The notes under the pieces: generated by a model
What the model saw: the letters and a program-made list of their open reading frames with translations, nothing else
What the model was told of the DNA's origin: nothing
Databases searched by the model: none
Program-made: the position numbers and the translations under genes
In this document: positions 12,424 to 24,808 of the stretch, piece by piece
How positions within the stretch are numbered: position 1 is the stretch's first letter
Layout of the letters: the number at the start of each line of letters is the position of its first letter
Assembly: GCA_951213105.1 (NCBI GenBank)
Contig: OX578145.1
Span: 116,081,239-116,145,238, forward strand
DNA length: 64,000 nucleotides
From: Amaurobius ferox
Taxonomy: Eukaryota; Arthropoda; Arachnida; Araneae; Amaurobiidae
Direction: 5' to 3'

Positions 12424-14855
12424 AAAATGAACTGGACTGTGACTCAAATCGCCTTTCTCATACTAGAATCAATATTTAAACAACTTGTGACTTTTTTTTC
12501 TTTTTAAATTTTACAACTGTACCAGGTAATATGATATAATTGTAATAATTTGGAACAACGACTTTTCCTGATACGGTTAGACTGACAGACAAGCAAACGC
12601 TGCCGATGCGTTATTGCAACTACTATCTCCTAACAAAACACAACTAATTTAATTGATTTAGCGTCATGTTTATCAATTTGGCGATATTTTTGTCAATTTG
12701 GCACCCTTAAAAGAACTCGCCAAGTTGGCGATATCCCGCCAAATTCATCGCCAGATTTTTCGTCAAGCGTATGGACGGATGGATGGAGAAATGGGTTATT
12801 AAAATATATAATTAATAATTTCCCACAGAGCAAGAGGGATTATCAAGGAAATTGAACATAATTTCGCAAAATATTGAATTTTCAAAAATTAGGCGTCATT
12901 TTTATCCATTTAGTGATATTTTATCAATTTAGAGATATTTTAATTTATTTGGCGATACTTGTTTCATTTGGCAATATTTAAAAAGTCGTCAAGAAAGACG
13001 GTTGGATTGACAGACAAACACTACCGAAACATCATTACAGTACTATCTCCTAACAAAAACCATTTAATTTGATTGATTTAGAGTCATTTTTATCAAATTG
13101 ACGATAATTTTATCGATTTGGCGACAATTTCATCAATTTCACAACATTTAAAAAAGATGCAAAATTAGCGATATATCGCCAAATTTTTTACCAAACATTA
13201 CAGAGGTGGGCGGACGTATAAATGGATTATTCTTGTAGCAAATTTTAAGTAGCTTGTGATTTTTTTTTACAAATTTTGCGAGAAAAACTTTTACCATACT
13301 TGACAATGTGCAGTGTAATTAGGAATTTTAGTCCTTTAAGTAAATATGTGAAATCGCCCCCCCCCCCCCCCCCAAATTTCAGTTTTTCCGAAACTAAAAT
13401 TTTGGCTTCAAAAAATAAAAACAATTAAAAAATGCTTTCCTTCTGATGAAGAGGGAGGGGGGACGGCAAAATTTTAGTGATTTATAAAAACACTTTTATT
13501 TTGTAAAAACATTTTTATAAGTGAAACAATTTGAAATGTTTGGTGATTTCTTAAATTTATTTTATTTCTTTTTTACTCTTCTTCTTTTTGAAGTTAGAAC
13601 ATTAGATCATTGCACCACGTGCTATTCCCCTCTGTGAAGTGAATGCAACTGCATCGCAAGCACGCACACACGTTTGATCTCGTTCAAACTCCCGTTCGCG
13701 TTTAATAAACTTTGCTCTTTCCAAACCTTGAGAAAGCATTTTATTTATAATGAATATTTTGTGTGAAATTATTTCCGTATTTATCATAAAAATCAGTTTA
13801 ATTAGTCAAAAATAACTGACTAAATATAAGCATAATTATTATAACAAAAATTTTCCATTTTCAAAAAAAAAAAAAATTATTTCTCTCTGGAGCGCCAAAA
13901 ATATCTCAGCTCGCTATAGGCCCCCTATGTTTCTCGAGCCCTTAAGCGTTGCTTAACCGTTCTTTAATGCTAGTTACGCCACTGATTCTAAACTATTTTG
14001 GAAAAGTAATACTTTTCTGAATTGCTATGAGAAAATGAAATTCATCCTCATAGTTAAAAAACAAAAAACAGAGATAAATTTCGAATGGCAAACGAGATTT
14101 AAGTTAGAAGGGAGAATTTCCGTTCCAGCATAAATCTCTTGTTATCAAAAAGAAATCTGTCTTGATTTCTTGCGAATCGAAACTATCGATTTTCTGCAGA
14201 CGTGTAAAAAACTAAGAGCTAGAAATAAATAAATAAATAAAAGGTGTGGGTAGAGAAACACATAACTTTTCCTACGCCTTCCAATTAATTTATTCTTTCT
14301 TCATCATTTGCATTCATTTAAATACGTCTTAACAAAACAAATAATGTATGAAATGAATAAATTTGAAATTACAGTTTTTAAATAATTTCCTTTCTACTTG
14401 GCGACGTAGCACATTATTAAACGACGCCAACTCTCTAGAAACGCCAAAATTCTAGAAAACGAAGATATTATAATAATGGTTTATCTCCTAACATGCACGG
14501 TTCCTGGAAATGTCCTTAAACATCCCAATAACTTTGTAAGGAAAAGTCCACGAGTGTACACATTTAGTCTATGTATAGTAAAGTGACCATGTCCGATCGA
14601 ATAAAATTGCTGATAATTTAAAAAGATAGGATAACGAACTCTGAAACAAAGCGAGACATATGGATAAAGCCAATTAAAGAGCTGTAAAGGAATATCTAAT
14701 TAGTAGGATTGAGGACGATAATTGAAGGTCAGAAAGGTAAATGCAGCTTCCTTACCATCGACTGGAATACGATCTCAGCGATTTTTTGACAGATTTGTGC
14801 AAAATTTGAAGCATTTATAAAATTCATGTTAGTGTATAAATGCTAAATTATTGCA
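12424..14855. other. Intron with scattered TTGGCGA motifs, otherwise unassigned
   Basis: Positions 12640-13210 carry several copies of TTTGGCGATATTTTTGTCAA-like sequence, the motif also found inside families A and B, so this is probably an old relic of one of them. A poly-C run lies at 13357-13373. From about 13400 to 14855 I recognise no repeat, gene or RNA. Confidence 0.5.
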
Positions 14856-15530
14856 TGTGTGTGTGTGTATGTGTGCGTGTGTGTGTGTGGACGCGATATT
14901 TCACGAACAAATGAAGTTTTTAGAAACTGATTTGATGTGATTATTATACAATCGATGAATACTGGAACCCTATTAATTTTGAACGCAATCGAATATTTGG
15001 AAGACCCCTCCCCCCCGCCCCCACATTTTCAAATGTAGTTTTGAAAAAATTATCAAATTATCAGAACTTTCAATAAGGATAAATAAATAATCATTCAAAA
15101 CGTAATTTTTGATTAGAAAAAGAATGCGATAAAACACTACCATGAACCGTTCTTGAGATATTGCTCCATTTCCGAAATAATTTTCAAAAAATCGTTAAAA
15201 AGTCAAAACCTTAAATAGTGTTAAATAAGTAATGATTTCATACGTGATTTTTCATTAGAAAACTGATGGCATAAATTTTAAAATGCTATCATAAACCTTT
15301 CTCGAGATATTAAACGTTTTAAAATAATTTTAAAAAAAATGCATAAAATAAAAAATGTTATAAGTAGCATCAAATGGGTTCACTTTCTATTTGCAATATT
15401 ATGCAACAAATCTGTTATAACATCCACAAGAGAATTCCATTCACAAGAAAATATACTTTTTGTAATAATTCGTATTTTAACGCTCGAGAAATCGCCAATA
15501 ATCATTTATTACACGGGATATTAAATATCT
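14856..15530 (-). repeat. Diverged family B fragment
   Basis: Matches the 3' half of family B on the - strand: (GT)n, a ...CGATATTTCACGAACAAATG phrase, GAACGCAATCGAATATT, a poly-C tract, and repeated phrases about 'ctcgagatatt'. Both ends are missing and it is more diverged than the other copies. Confidence 0.65.
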
Positions 15531-15586
15531 AGTGATGCCAACTAGTGATGCCCGCAGGCATTATGTCCGTAAGTAATTTAAAAAAT

Positions 15587-17025
15587 CTGATGTGAGCAGC
15601 ACATGACTTTACTTATGTAATGCAATGAATTTACTACTTTTACAATAAAAAAATAATATATAAGATTCACTGTACTGTGTTTTAATCGTTGAATTGTACA
15701 TTTGACAATTTTCTTGATGATATCATGTAAAACTATTCCAAAGTATCCAATTAACTTACATTTCACACTCTAAATAAACAATTATCAATATTGATAGCAT
15801 CCTCAATAAGCAATATAGTCCATATATTAAAATATCTTAATAATTCATCAATTAGGCGTCATTTTCATTAATTTAGCGTCATATTTTGCAATTTTGACGA
15901 TATTTTTGTCAATTTGAGGCGAAATATCACCAGATTGGCGATACTTTGCTGAATTATTCGAAGTTCGTGAAATGCCAAATGTTACAGATAAACGGAGAGA
16001 AGAGTATTTCTTATATACTAGAAGGTATGCCCGTCATGTGACGGAAAACAGAATTTGCGAAACATTACCTCCCGTATGGCGTTATTTTTATCAATTTGGC
16101 GACATTTTTGTCACTTTCGCAACATTTAAAATATTCGCCAAGTTGGTGACGTCCCGCTAAATTTCTCGCCAAGCGTTACGGACGGACGGAGAAATGGGTT
16201 GTTCTTACAGTCTACAGTTATATTCTTTCTAAGATATTGAACTTTCATCAATTAGTCGTCAATTTCATTGATTTAGCGTCCTTTTTATCAATTTGACACC
16301 ATTTAAAAAAGTCGCCAAATTGGCGACATTCCGCCAAATTCGTCGCCAAAATCTCATCGAGTGTTATGGAAGGAGAAATAAGTTTTTATTATAGCAGATA
16401 AATGACTATTGGCTTCCAAATACTAAAGTATTACCCAAAGTATATTTTCTCATGAATGGAACGAGCTAGATCCACGAGAATAATGTCACCAAATTCTTCG
16501 CCTGACATTAAATATGAAAAGTAAACATATTTCACACTAGTTAATATTTTTTTATTTTACGTGAGTATTTGATACATATATTTAAAAAATGTACAATATC
16601 TCGAGAACGATTTATGCTAGCATTCTAAAGTTTGTATTAATCATTTTCTATTAAAAAATTGCGGAACAAATGACTATTTGCGTAACTTTATTAAAGGTTT
16701 TGATTTTTTTGATGATTTTTTAGAAATTTCACTCGAAAATTTAGGGGGTTCTGAAATTCGATTGCATTTAAAAGCAATAGACTTCCAGTATTCACGGAAT
16801 GTAATTTTTATACCAAATTTCATTTGAATCGCTCCATTCGTTCGTGAGATCTCGTCTCCATAGACTCACTGACACACACACACACACAGAGAGAGAGACA
16901 TCAACTCAAAAACGTTTGATTCGTGTTCATGGATGATTGAAAGTGCTCTCCCGTCAAAAACTCGAATTCGAATTTTCGATCCCCTTCACAATACTTTCCT
17001 TATACATTATGTATATAAGGAAAGT
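15587..17025 (+). mobile_element. Family B element, enlarged copy
   Basis: Starts TCTGATGTGAGCAGCACATG and ends in CTTTCCTTATACATTATGTA plus the complementary arm TATAAGGAAAG. It is about 1.4 kb against 0.95 kb for the others. The extra length lies at about 15660-16200 and repeats TTGGCGA-type sequence, so an internal duplication or a second insertion is likely. Confidence 0.75.
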
Positions 17026-18396
17026 AAAAACGGTTTTATTCATGGAATATCTTACTATAATAAAAGACAACACTCAATCGCTGTCTATGTAGCCACAGCA
17101 CAAAAGGAGGTATAATATCCACTGTTGTAAATAAACTAAAAATGAATCCAATGTCCGGCTTCATTTTCAATATGTGATGTCAATTGTTACGAGCATGTAA
17201 AATGACCTCACTGGAGTGTCTTTTGATAACCAGGCGTCGAAAACACCCATACAGGTGACCTTTCTCTGACGTGAATCTATGGTTGTCATGTGATAAAAGT
17301 AGGAAGATGGGTTGCCATATTCGGCTATTTATCGCCAATTTGGTGATATTTGGCGAGTTTTTGAAGGTTCGAGAAGCACCCCGAAATAACACATATTCTA
17401 CGATATATAAGAGATTTCTACAGAGAGCCTATAAAAGGAGTCATCACTCAGTTGGAGTGCAGTTGTCGTCATACGAACTACATTGAACTGTGACATTCGT
17501 CAATGTTTTGATAATAGTAGCTGTTGTTCTGTGAAATGAGTGCTATTTTACTGTACATTGCTCCTGTTTATGCTGTGCCTGTGAATAATCGTGTTAGTTG
17601 TCCAAACATCTGTGCTCATTCTTGTTTCCTGAGCGCACACCCACGATTCCAGAAGATAGATACGTCGTAACACTATGCAACGTAAAGCTCTAATTCCCCA
17701 TTGTTGTAAATAAGTCAAAAATGAATGCAATATTTGACTTCGTTCTGAGGTCACTCAACGTGGAACTCCAGAATACTGCTTTTTATACTACTACATATAT
17801 AGATATCAATTGCATTTTTATAAAGATTTTGCCCTTGACTATTACGTGGTGTTGATGCGATTTCAATTTACGTGGTGTTAATGCAATACGAAAAATATTG
17901 TGCTATGGATCTTGAGCACCATTACTTACCTGTGGAAAGAAGTAAAGTCATTAATTGCATCATGCAAGTATAGTCATGTGCTAGCTCCCATCAAAATGTT
18001 TTATCGCAGCAAACCACTTTAGAGAAAATACCTCTCCTAACTGGAACATGGACTCTAAAGCAAACAGCAAAGCATGAAAATAACAATGAGCTCTTTTTAA
18101 AAACTCGATGAAGAGTATTTCGCCAGCTTCTGTGTCTCTACTGAAATAAATCTGTCTTGATAGAAATTCGCATACATTTTTCAGTCTTAACGTGCTCATT
18201 AGCCGCTTACATAGCGTGAGCAAAGTTTCGCGTTCTCCATCTGCGTTCACCATTAGCATAGCAAGGAGGTTTCTCATCACTTTTCGTGCTCGCTGTTCGT
18301 TAAGTATACTTCATAGAATAGCTTGGGCTAACTTGCATCTTTAACGCGACTCGTCGTCTTATAGCTTTTTTCTTTCTCTTATTGTGGGGGTTTTGT
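17026..18396. other. Unassigned intronic sequence with one unidentified ORF
   Basis: This stretch is richer in GC than its surroundings. A short direct repeat, TTACGTGGTGTTRATGC, occurs twice near 17842-17885. It contains the 99-codon frame listed separately. No exon of dystroglycan is recognisable here. Confidence 0.4.
17981..18280 (-). CDS. Unidentified ORF, 99 codons
   Basis: An ATG-ATG start and an open frame with fairly normal amino-acid composition (MMRNLLAMLMVNADGERETL at the start), without microsatellite or poly-residue content. I do not recognise the family. The frame stays open upstream of the ATG for several codons (ending QRARKV), so it could be part of a longer decayed protein, perhaps from a transposon. 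It lies in a non-repeat part of a very large intron on the strand opposite to dystroglycan. It may equally be a chance ORF. Confidence 0.25.
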   Translation of the reverse strand: MMRNLLAMLMVNADGERETLLTLCKRLMSTLRLKNVCEFLSRQIYFSRDTEAGEILFIEFLKRAHCYFHALLFALESMFQLGEVFSLKWFAAIKHFDGS

Positions 18397-19361
18397 TACT
18401 TTCCTCATATACATAATGTATAAGGAAAGTATTGTGATGGGGGTCGAAAATTCGAATTCGAGTTTTCGACGGGAGAGTACGTTTCAAGCATCCCTGATCA
18501 CGAATCAAACATTTTTGAGGTGATGTCTGTGTGTGTGTGTGAAAATATGTGTGTGTGTGTGTGTGAAAGTATGTGCGTGTGTGTGAGTGTGTATGTGTGT
18601 GTGAGTGTGTATGTGTGTGTGTGTGTCATTGACTCTGTGGAGACGATATCTCACGAACGATTGGAACGATTTGAATGAAATTTGGTACAAAAATCACAAT
18701 CCGTGAATACTGGAAGTCTATTGCTTTTAAACGCAATCGAATATTCAAAATCCCCCTAAATTGAGTGAAATTTTGAAAAAATCATCAAAAAATCAAAACC
18801 TTTAATAAAGTTACGCAAATAGACAATTCTTATGTAATTCGTCCTTAGACATAAACTTTAGAACGCTAACATGAACCGTTCTCGAGATATTGTACATTTT
18901 TCAAATAAATTTATCAAAAAATTCCATAAATTAAGAAAAATATATTAACTGTTGAGAAACATGTTCACCTTTCATATGTAATATCATGCGATAAATTGGG
19001 TGACATCATTCTCGCGGATCTAGCTCGTTCCATTCATGAGAAAAGATACTTAGAGCAATACTTTTGTATTTGAACACCAATAGTCATTTATCTGCTATAA
19101 AAATAACTTATTTCGCAGTCCATAACGCCTGGCGAGATTTTGGCGCCGAATTTGGCGGAATGTCGCCAACTTGGCGACTTTTTTAAATGCTGCCAAATTA
19201 ACGAAAATCTTGCCAAAAGGATGAAAATGACGACTAATGGACGAAATTCAATATCTTGGAAAGAACATAAGTATCTACTATAAGAAAAACATATTTTTTT
19301 ACTGTAAAAGTACTAAATTCATTGCATTATATAAGGAAAGTCATGTGTTGCCCACATCAGA
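18397..19361 (-). mobile_element. Family B element, complete copy, reverse orientation
   Basis: Read on the - strand it starts TCTGATGTGGGCAACACATG (19361 downward) and ends in the CTTTCC hairpin at 18397-18430. It includes the TCGCCAAGTTGGCGA palindrome and a (GT)n tract at about 18529-18627. Confidence 0.85.
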
Positions 19362-19379
19362 TTTTTTTTACATACTGCT

Positions 19380-19551
19380 GTATTCGTACTAACAGGACTG
19401 TAACATGTTAGTTTTTTCGTATTTTCTCTACGTTACCAAGTCCAGTTACCAAATGAGATCGAAAATTGAATTAAATATGAATTAAATTTAATTAAAATAA
19501 AGAGAACGTAAATATAAGTCTGCAGAAAAAGTCATGTGCTGCCCACATCAG
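19380..19551 (-). repeat. Family C fragment (5' end)
   Basis: On the - strand it begins TCTGATGTGGGCAGCACATG and matches the first 170 bp of the complete C copy at 20622-21601, including the AAATTGAATTAAA-rich stretch. Confidence 0.75.
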
Positions 19552-19564
19552 ATTTTTTTTCTTT

Positions 19565-20615
19565 TTGCAAGATGAACCGCAAAAATCGCCAGGATCTAAA
19601 TTAACATACTAGAAATGTATCAATTAAATGCTTGTTTTATACGTAATTCTTGACGACTAAAAGAAAAATCTGATGTGGGCAGCACATGACGTTCCTTATA
19701 TAATGCAATGGAATTTACTACTTTTAATGTAACAAAAATAGATTATTTCTATAATAGATATTTATATTCTTTCCAAGATATTGAATTTCCGTCAATTAGT
19801 CGTCATTCCCATTGATTTAGTGTCATTTTTATCCATTTGGCGAGATTTTCGTTAATTTGGCAACATTAAAAAAATCGCCAAATTGGCGATATTCCTCCAA
19901 ATTCGTCGCCAAAATCTTGCCAAGCGTTATGGACGGAGAGATAAGTCATTCTTACAGCAGATAAATGACTATTGGCGTTCAAATGCAAAAGTATTACTCA
20001 AAGTATCTTTTTTCATGAATGGAACGAGCTAGATTCACAAGAATGATGTCACCAAATTTATCGCATGGTATTGTATATGAAAAGTGAATGTGTTTCTCAA
20101 TAGGAATTTTCTTTTTCATTTTATATGATTTTTTGATAATTTTTTTGAAAAATGTGCAATATCTCGAGAACGGTTCATGTTAGCGTTCTAAAATTTATGT
20201 TAATCGTTTTGTAATGAAAAATTACATAAGAAATATCTATTTGCGTAACTTTATTAGAGGTTTTGATTTTTTGAAAATGTCACTCGAAAATTTAGTTGGG
20301 TTCTGAACATTCGATTATGTATAAAAACAATAGGCTTCCAGTGTTTACGGATTGTAATTTTTGTAACAAATTTTGTTCGAATCGGTCCATTCGTTCGTCA
20401 GTTATCATCTCCACAGACTCACTGACGCACATACACACACATCACTTCAAAAATGTTCGATTCGTGATCAGGGATGCTGGAAACGTGCTCTCTTGTTGAA
20501 AACTCGAATTCGAATTCTCGACCCCGTCACAAAACTTTCTTTATACATTATTGTATATAAGGAAAGTAATAAGACCAAGTCCATTATTAAAATGGACCAT
20601 TCTCGGGATATATAA
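19565..20615 (-). repeat. Family C fragment split by a family B insertion
   Basis: Two pieces, 19565-19664 and 20569-20615, are adjacent in intact C copies (for example 47800-47925). The empty site reads about AAAAGAATAAGACC. The B element at 19669-20568 lies between AAAAGAA and ATAAGACC with at most 1-2 bp of ambiguity, so there is no sizeable target-site duplication. Confidence 0.75.
19669..20568 (+). mobile_element. Family B element nested in family C
   Basis: A complete copy starting TCTGATGTGGGCAGCACATG, with TCGCCAAATTGGCGA, a short (AC)n tract, and a terminal CTTTCTTTATACATTATTGT plus ATAAGGAAAG hairpin. It gives the clearest view of a B insertion site in the window. Confidence 0.8.
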
Positions 20616-20621
20616 GTTTTT

Positions 20622-21601
20622 TACTTTCCCTGCAATACATAGTAATGTATAGGGAAAGTATTGGAATCATGTCGAAAATCGCAACTCGAGTTTTCGACGG
20701 ATCTACACGTTTCGAGACCGCTAGAATACGAAAAACTATTTTTAGCGTGACGTCTGTATGTGTGTCTGTCTGTGTGTCTGTCTGCGAGTCTGTGTGTCTG
20801 TCTGTGTGTCTGTGCAATGTATGTATCCACTCTAACTCAAAAATTAATCGACCGAATTTCATATATTTTGGTAGGTAAATCACTTGTATGTGACTCTGGT
20901 GCTGATTAGTTTTGATACGATTCGTAAAAATAGAACCCGCCTTTTTTTGCGAAATGGCTAGTAAAAATTTCATTTATCCGCTCTAGTTAAAATACTAATT
21001 AACCAAATTTCACAAAATTTGGTAGATAAGTTACTTGTTGGATACTCTGATGCTGATTAGAATTTAGTACGATTCGGAAAAGAAGAACCCGCCTTTTTTT
21101 ACGAAATGGCCCGCAAAAATTTCATGTATCCACTCTAGCTAAAACACTAATTGACCAAATTACACAAAATTTGGCAGATAAGTTATTTGTGAGATACTTT
21201 GGTGCTGATTAGATTTTGGTACGATTCGGTAAAGAACAACTTGCCTTTTTTTACGAAATGGACCGCCAAACTCGCCAAAATCTAAAAAAAAGGCTAAGTA
21301 GTGTATGCTCAAATGTATCAATTAAATTCTTGTTTTGTACGCAATTTTTGAAGAGGAAAATAATATAACACACTCCATTATACTTTAGGACTAACTGTAC
21401 TCAAGATATTTGAGATTTCTTGCATTTTTGTTATGCCGATTTCGTAAAAATGTCCAATTACCAAATAAAAACAAAAATTGGATTAAAAATGCAAATTTAG
21501 TATTATTTGGTTCAATTAAACTCAATCTAATGAATTATTAAAGAAATAACGAAAATATGAATTTGAGTCTGCAGGGAAAGTCAAGTGCTGGCCACGTCAA
21601 A
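20622..21601 (-). mobile_element. Family C element, complete copy
   Basis: On the - strand it runs from a start related to TCTGATGTGGGCAGCACATG to the hairpin GGAAAGTA...TACTTTCC (20622-20660). It contains (GT/GTCT)n at about 20755-20815, the microsatellite directly inside the hairpin. Three diverged copies of a roughly 120 bp module ('...ATCCACTCTAGCTAAAA...GGTGCTGATTAGATTTTGG...') lie at 20820-21290. No ORF. Confidence 0.8.
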
Positions 21602-23062
21602 TTTTTTAATTTTGGGGGATTGAAGACATTTTTTTTCACTGTAGTGAAAAACTATTTATTGAAATTTAAAATTTAGTAATTACGTCCCTTGATGGTTATT
21701 CAGATACTGATTAGATTTTAGCATGATTCAGAAAAATATAACTGACCCCTTTTTGCAAAATGGCCCGCACAGATCATGGAAATGTGACTAAAACTGCTAA
21801 AATATATTAAGTATTTGTTCTTCGTGTAATTTTTGATATCTCAGCGAATAAGACTGAATCCATAACTCTAGAATCAACTCGAAATATTTTAGTTTTCTTT
21901 TTCTTTTTAATTACTATTATTTATTTTGACGAGCTTAAGACTTTAAAGTTCATTACATTGACAAATGAAACAAACATGTATTAAAACTGCAAATTGGATA
22001 TAATATCAAGAACGTATTCGCGTTAATTTCTGCAATTAAACTCAATTTAATGCATCATGAAACAAAAAAAAAATCTGATGTGGGCAACACATGACTTTCC
22101 TTATATAATGCGATGAATTTAATACGTTTACAATAAAAAAATAGGTTTTCCTTATAGTAGATATTTATATTCTTTCCAAGATTTTGAATTTTCGTCAATT
22201 ACTCGTCATTTTCATTGATTTAGTGTCATTTCTATCCATTTGGCGAGTTTATCGTTAATTTAGCAACATTTAAAAAATTCGCCAAGTTGGCGACATTCCG
22301 CCAAATTCGGCGCCAAAATCTCGCCAAGCGTTATGGACAGAGAAATAAGTTATTCTTATAGCAGATAAATACCTATTGGCGTTCAAATACAAAAGTATTA
22401 CTCAAAGTATGTTTTCTCATGAATGGAACGAACTAGATCCATGAGAATGATGTCACCCAATTTATCGCATGATATTACATATGAAAGTGAACATGTTTCT
22501 CAATAGTTCATATATATTTTTTAATTTATGGGATTTTCTGATAAATGTATTTAAAAAATGCGCAATATCTCGAAAACGGTTCATGCTAGCATTCTAAAGT
22601 TTATGTCAACCGTTTTCTAAGGAAAAATTACATAAGAAATGGCTATTTGCGTAACTTTATTAAAGGTTTTGATTTTTTGATGATTGATCACTCGAAAATT
22701 TGGGGGGTTCTGAACATTCGATTACGTTTAAAAACAATAGGCTTCCAGTATTCACGGATTGGGATTTTTGTACCAAATTTTATTCGAATCGCTCTATTTG
22801 TTCGTGAGATATTGTCTCCACAGACTCACTGACACACACACACACACACACACAGAGAGAGAGGGGGGGGGGGGGGGACGTCACCTCAAAATTGTTTGAT
22901 TCGTGATCAGGGATGCTTGAAACGTGCTCTCCCGTCGAAAACTCGAATTCGAATTTTCGACCACGTCACAATACTTTCCTTATACATTATGTGTATAAGG
23001 AAAGTAATAAAAATATAAGTCTGAATTTGTAGAGAAAATCGTGTGTTGCCCACATTAGATTT
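21602..23062 (-). repeat. Diverged family C copy split by a family B insertion
   Basis: Positions 21602-22065 and 23006-23062 are the two parts of one C copy. The right part ends in the family start motif read on the - strand (a variant of TCTGATGTGGGCAACAC). They are separated by the B element at 22074-23005. Confidence 0.7.
22074..23005 (+). mobile_element. Family B element nested in family C
   Basis: A complete copy with start TCTGATGTGGGCAACACATG and terminal hairpin at 22972-23005. A poly-G run at 22863-22877 follows (AC)n(AG)n. Confidence 0.85.
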
Positions 23063-23224
23063 GTGGTCAACCCAAGTGATAGCGAAACATTTCCCGCGAA
23101 GTTCCCACGCGCTGTATGGATTCGACCTTTCTACCTTTGGATTTTACTGCGCATGTCCGCCTAGGAAGCACAGAGTAGTTGTGCTATATGCCACACCTTC
23201 CTTCGACTCATTCCTTTTATTAGC

Positions 23225-23625
23225 ACTTTTCAACATAGTGGAAAAGTGTTTATGACTTTGTTCATTCTGTCTGACTATTCGTTTGCACGATAACTGCCAT
23301 AAAAATGACTATCAAAAAATAAATTTTAGTATGTGGTTGAGACGGTCTGTGGAACATATGGAGATGTGAATAAATAATATCACCCAATTAGTTTTGGATT
23401 GAACCCGGATTGAAAAAATGAAATGCATTGAACCCTATGTGACCTACTTTTTCAAACATTTTTTAAGCGAATTTAAAATTGACAAATTGCTTCGAAAATT
23501 TTAGAAAATATTCAAATTATCCCATAAAATAAAAATAATTTCAGCAAAATATGTCCGGTGGTTTTTTAAATAAAAATAAAAATTATATATACATCTATGA
23601 TATATGAAGATATCACATGACTCGT
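23225..23625 (-). repeat. Family D fragment (3' end)
   Basis: On the - strand this is the terminal AACACTTTTCC...AGTGC hairpin, the AATGAACAAAGTCATAAACA phrase and about 350 bp more of family D. The microsatellite is reduced to one or two GACA units. It is truncated where the B element begins at 23641. Confidence 0.8.
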
Positions 23626-23640
23626 TGCAAAATAAAAAAA

Positions 23641-24608
23641 TCTGATGTGGGCAACACATGACTTTCCTTATATAATGAAATGAATTTATTACTTTTACAG
23701 TAAAATAAATAGGTTTTTCTTCTAGTAGATACTAATATTCTTTCCAAGATATTGACTTTTCGACAATTAGTCGTCATTTTCATTGATTTAGCGTCATTTT
23801 TATCCATTTGGCGAGATTTTCGTTAATTTGGCAACTTTTCAAAAAGTCGCCAAGTTGGCGACATTCCGCCAATTTCGTCGCCAAAATCTCGCCAAGCGTT
23901 ATGAACGAAGAAATAAGTTATTCTTACAGCAGATAAATTGGCGTTCAAATGCAAAAGTATTACTCTATATCTATATTAAGTATCTTTTTTCATGAATGGA
24001 ACGAGCTAGATCCACGAGAATGATGTCACCCAATTTATCGCATGATATTATATATGAATCATGCGATAAATTGCATGAAGTAGAATAACTTATTTCTGCT
24101 GTAAGAAGAAATAAGTTATTCTTACAGCAGATAAATTGGCGTTCAAATGCAAAAGTATTACTCTATATCTATATTAAGTATCTTTTTTCATGAATGGAAC
24201 GAGCTAGATCCACGAGAATGATGTCACCCAATTTATCGCATGATATTATATATGAAAAGTGAACATGTTTCTCAATAGGAAATATTTTTTTTCTATTTTA
24301 TTTGACTTTTTGATAATTTTTTTGAAAAATGTGCGATATCTCGAGAACGGTTCATGTTAGCGTTCTAAAATTTATGTCAATCGTTTTCTAATGAAAAATT
24401 ACATAAGGAAGGTCTAACGTAACTTTATTATTGGTTTTGATTTTTTTACGATTTTTTCAAAATTTCATTCGAAAATTTAGGGGGGTTCTGAACATTCGAT
24501 TGCGTATAAAAACAATAGGCTTCCAGTGTTTACAGATTGGGATTTTTGTACCAAATTTGGTTCGAATCGGTCCATTCGTTCGTCAGTTATCGTCTCCACA
24601 GACCCACT

Positions 24609-24649
<41 letters not shown>

Positions 24650-24804
24650 TCACACACACACACACACACACACAGACATCACTTCAAAAATGTTTGATTC
24701 GTGATCAGGGATGCTTGAAACGTGCTCTCCCGTCGAAAACTCGAATTCGAATTTTCGACCCCGTCACAATACTTTCCTTATACATTATGTATATAAGGAA
24801 AGTA
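23641..24804 (+). mobile_element. Family B element with internal rearrangement
   Basis: Starts TCTGATGTGGGCAACACATG and ends in the CTTTCC...GGAAAG hairpin at 24770-24804. A 152 bp segment (23907-24058) is repeated essentially without change at 24105-24256. The 46 bp between the copies is inverted sequence from both of their ends. A long (AC)n tract lies at 24610-24674. Confidence 0.85.
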
Positions 24805-24808
24805 AAAA

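Noticed and set aside
12151..12507. ORF with long Thr-His runs (also 18505-18690, 24526-24813, 20373-20615)
   Set aside because: The frame is produced by (AC)n microsatellites and the conserved 3' part of family B; it recurs in several copies with shifts and no domain.
22863..22877. Poly-G and poly-C runs as G-quadruplex regulatory sites
   Set aside because: They are single homopolymers next to microsatellites in mobile elements, where slippage or base-calling trouble is the simpler explanation.
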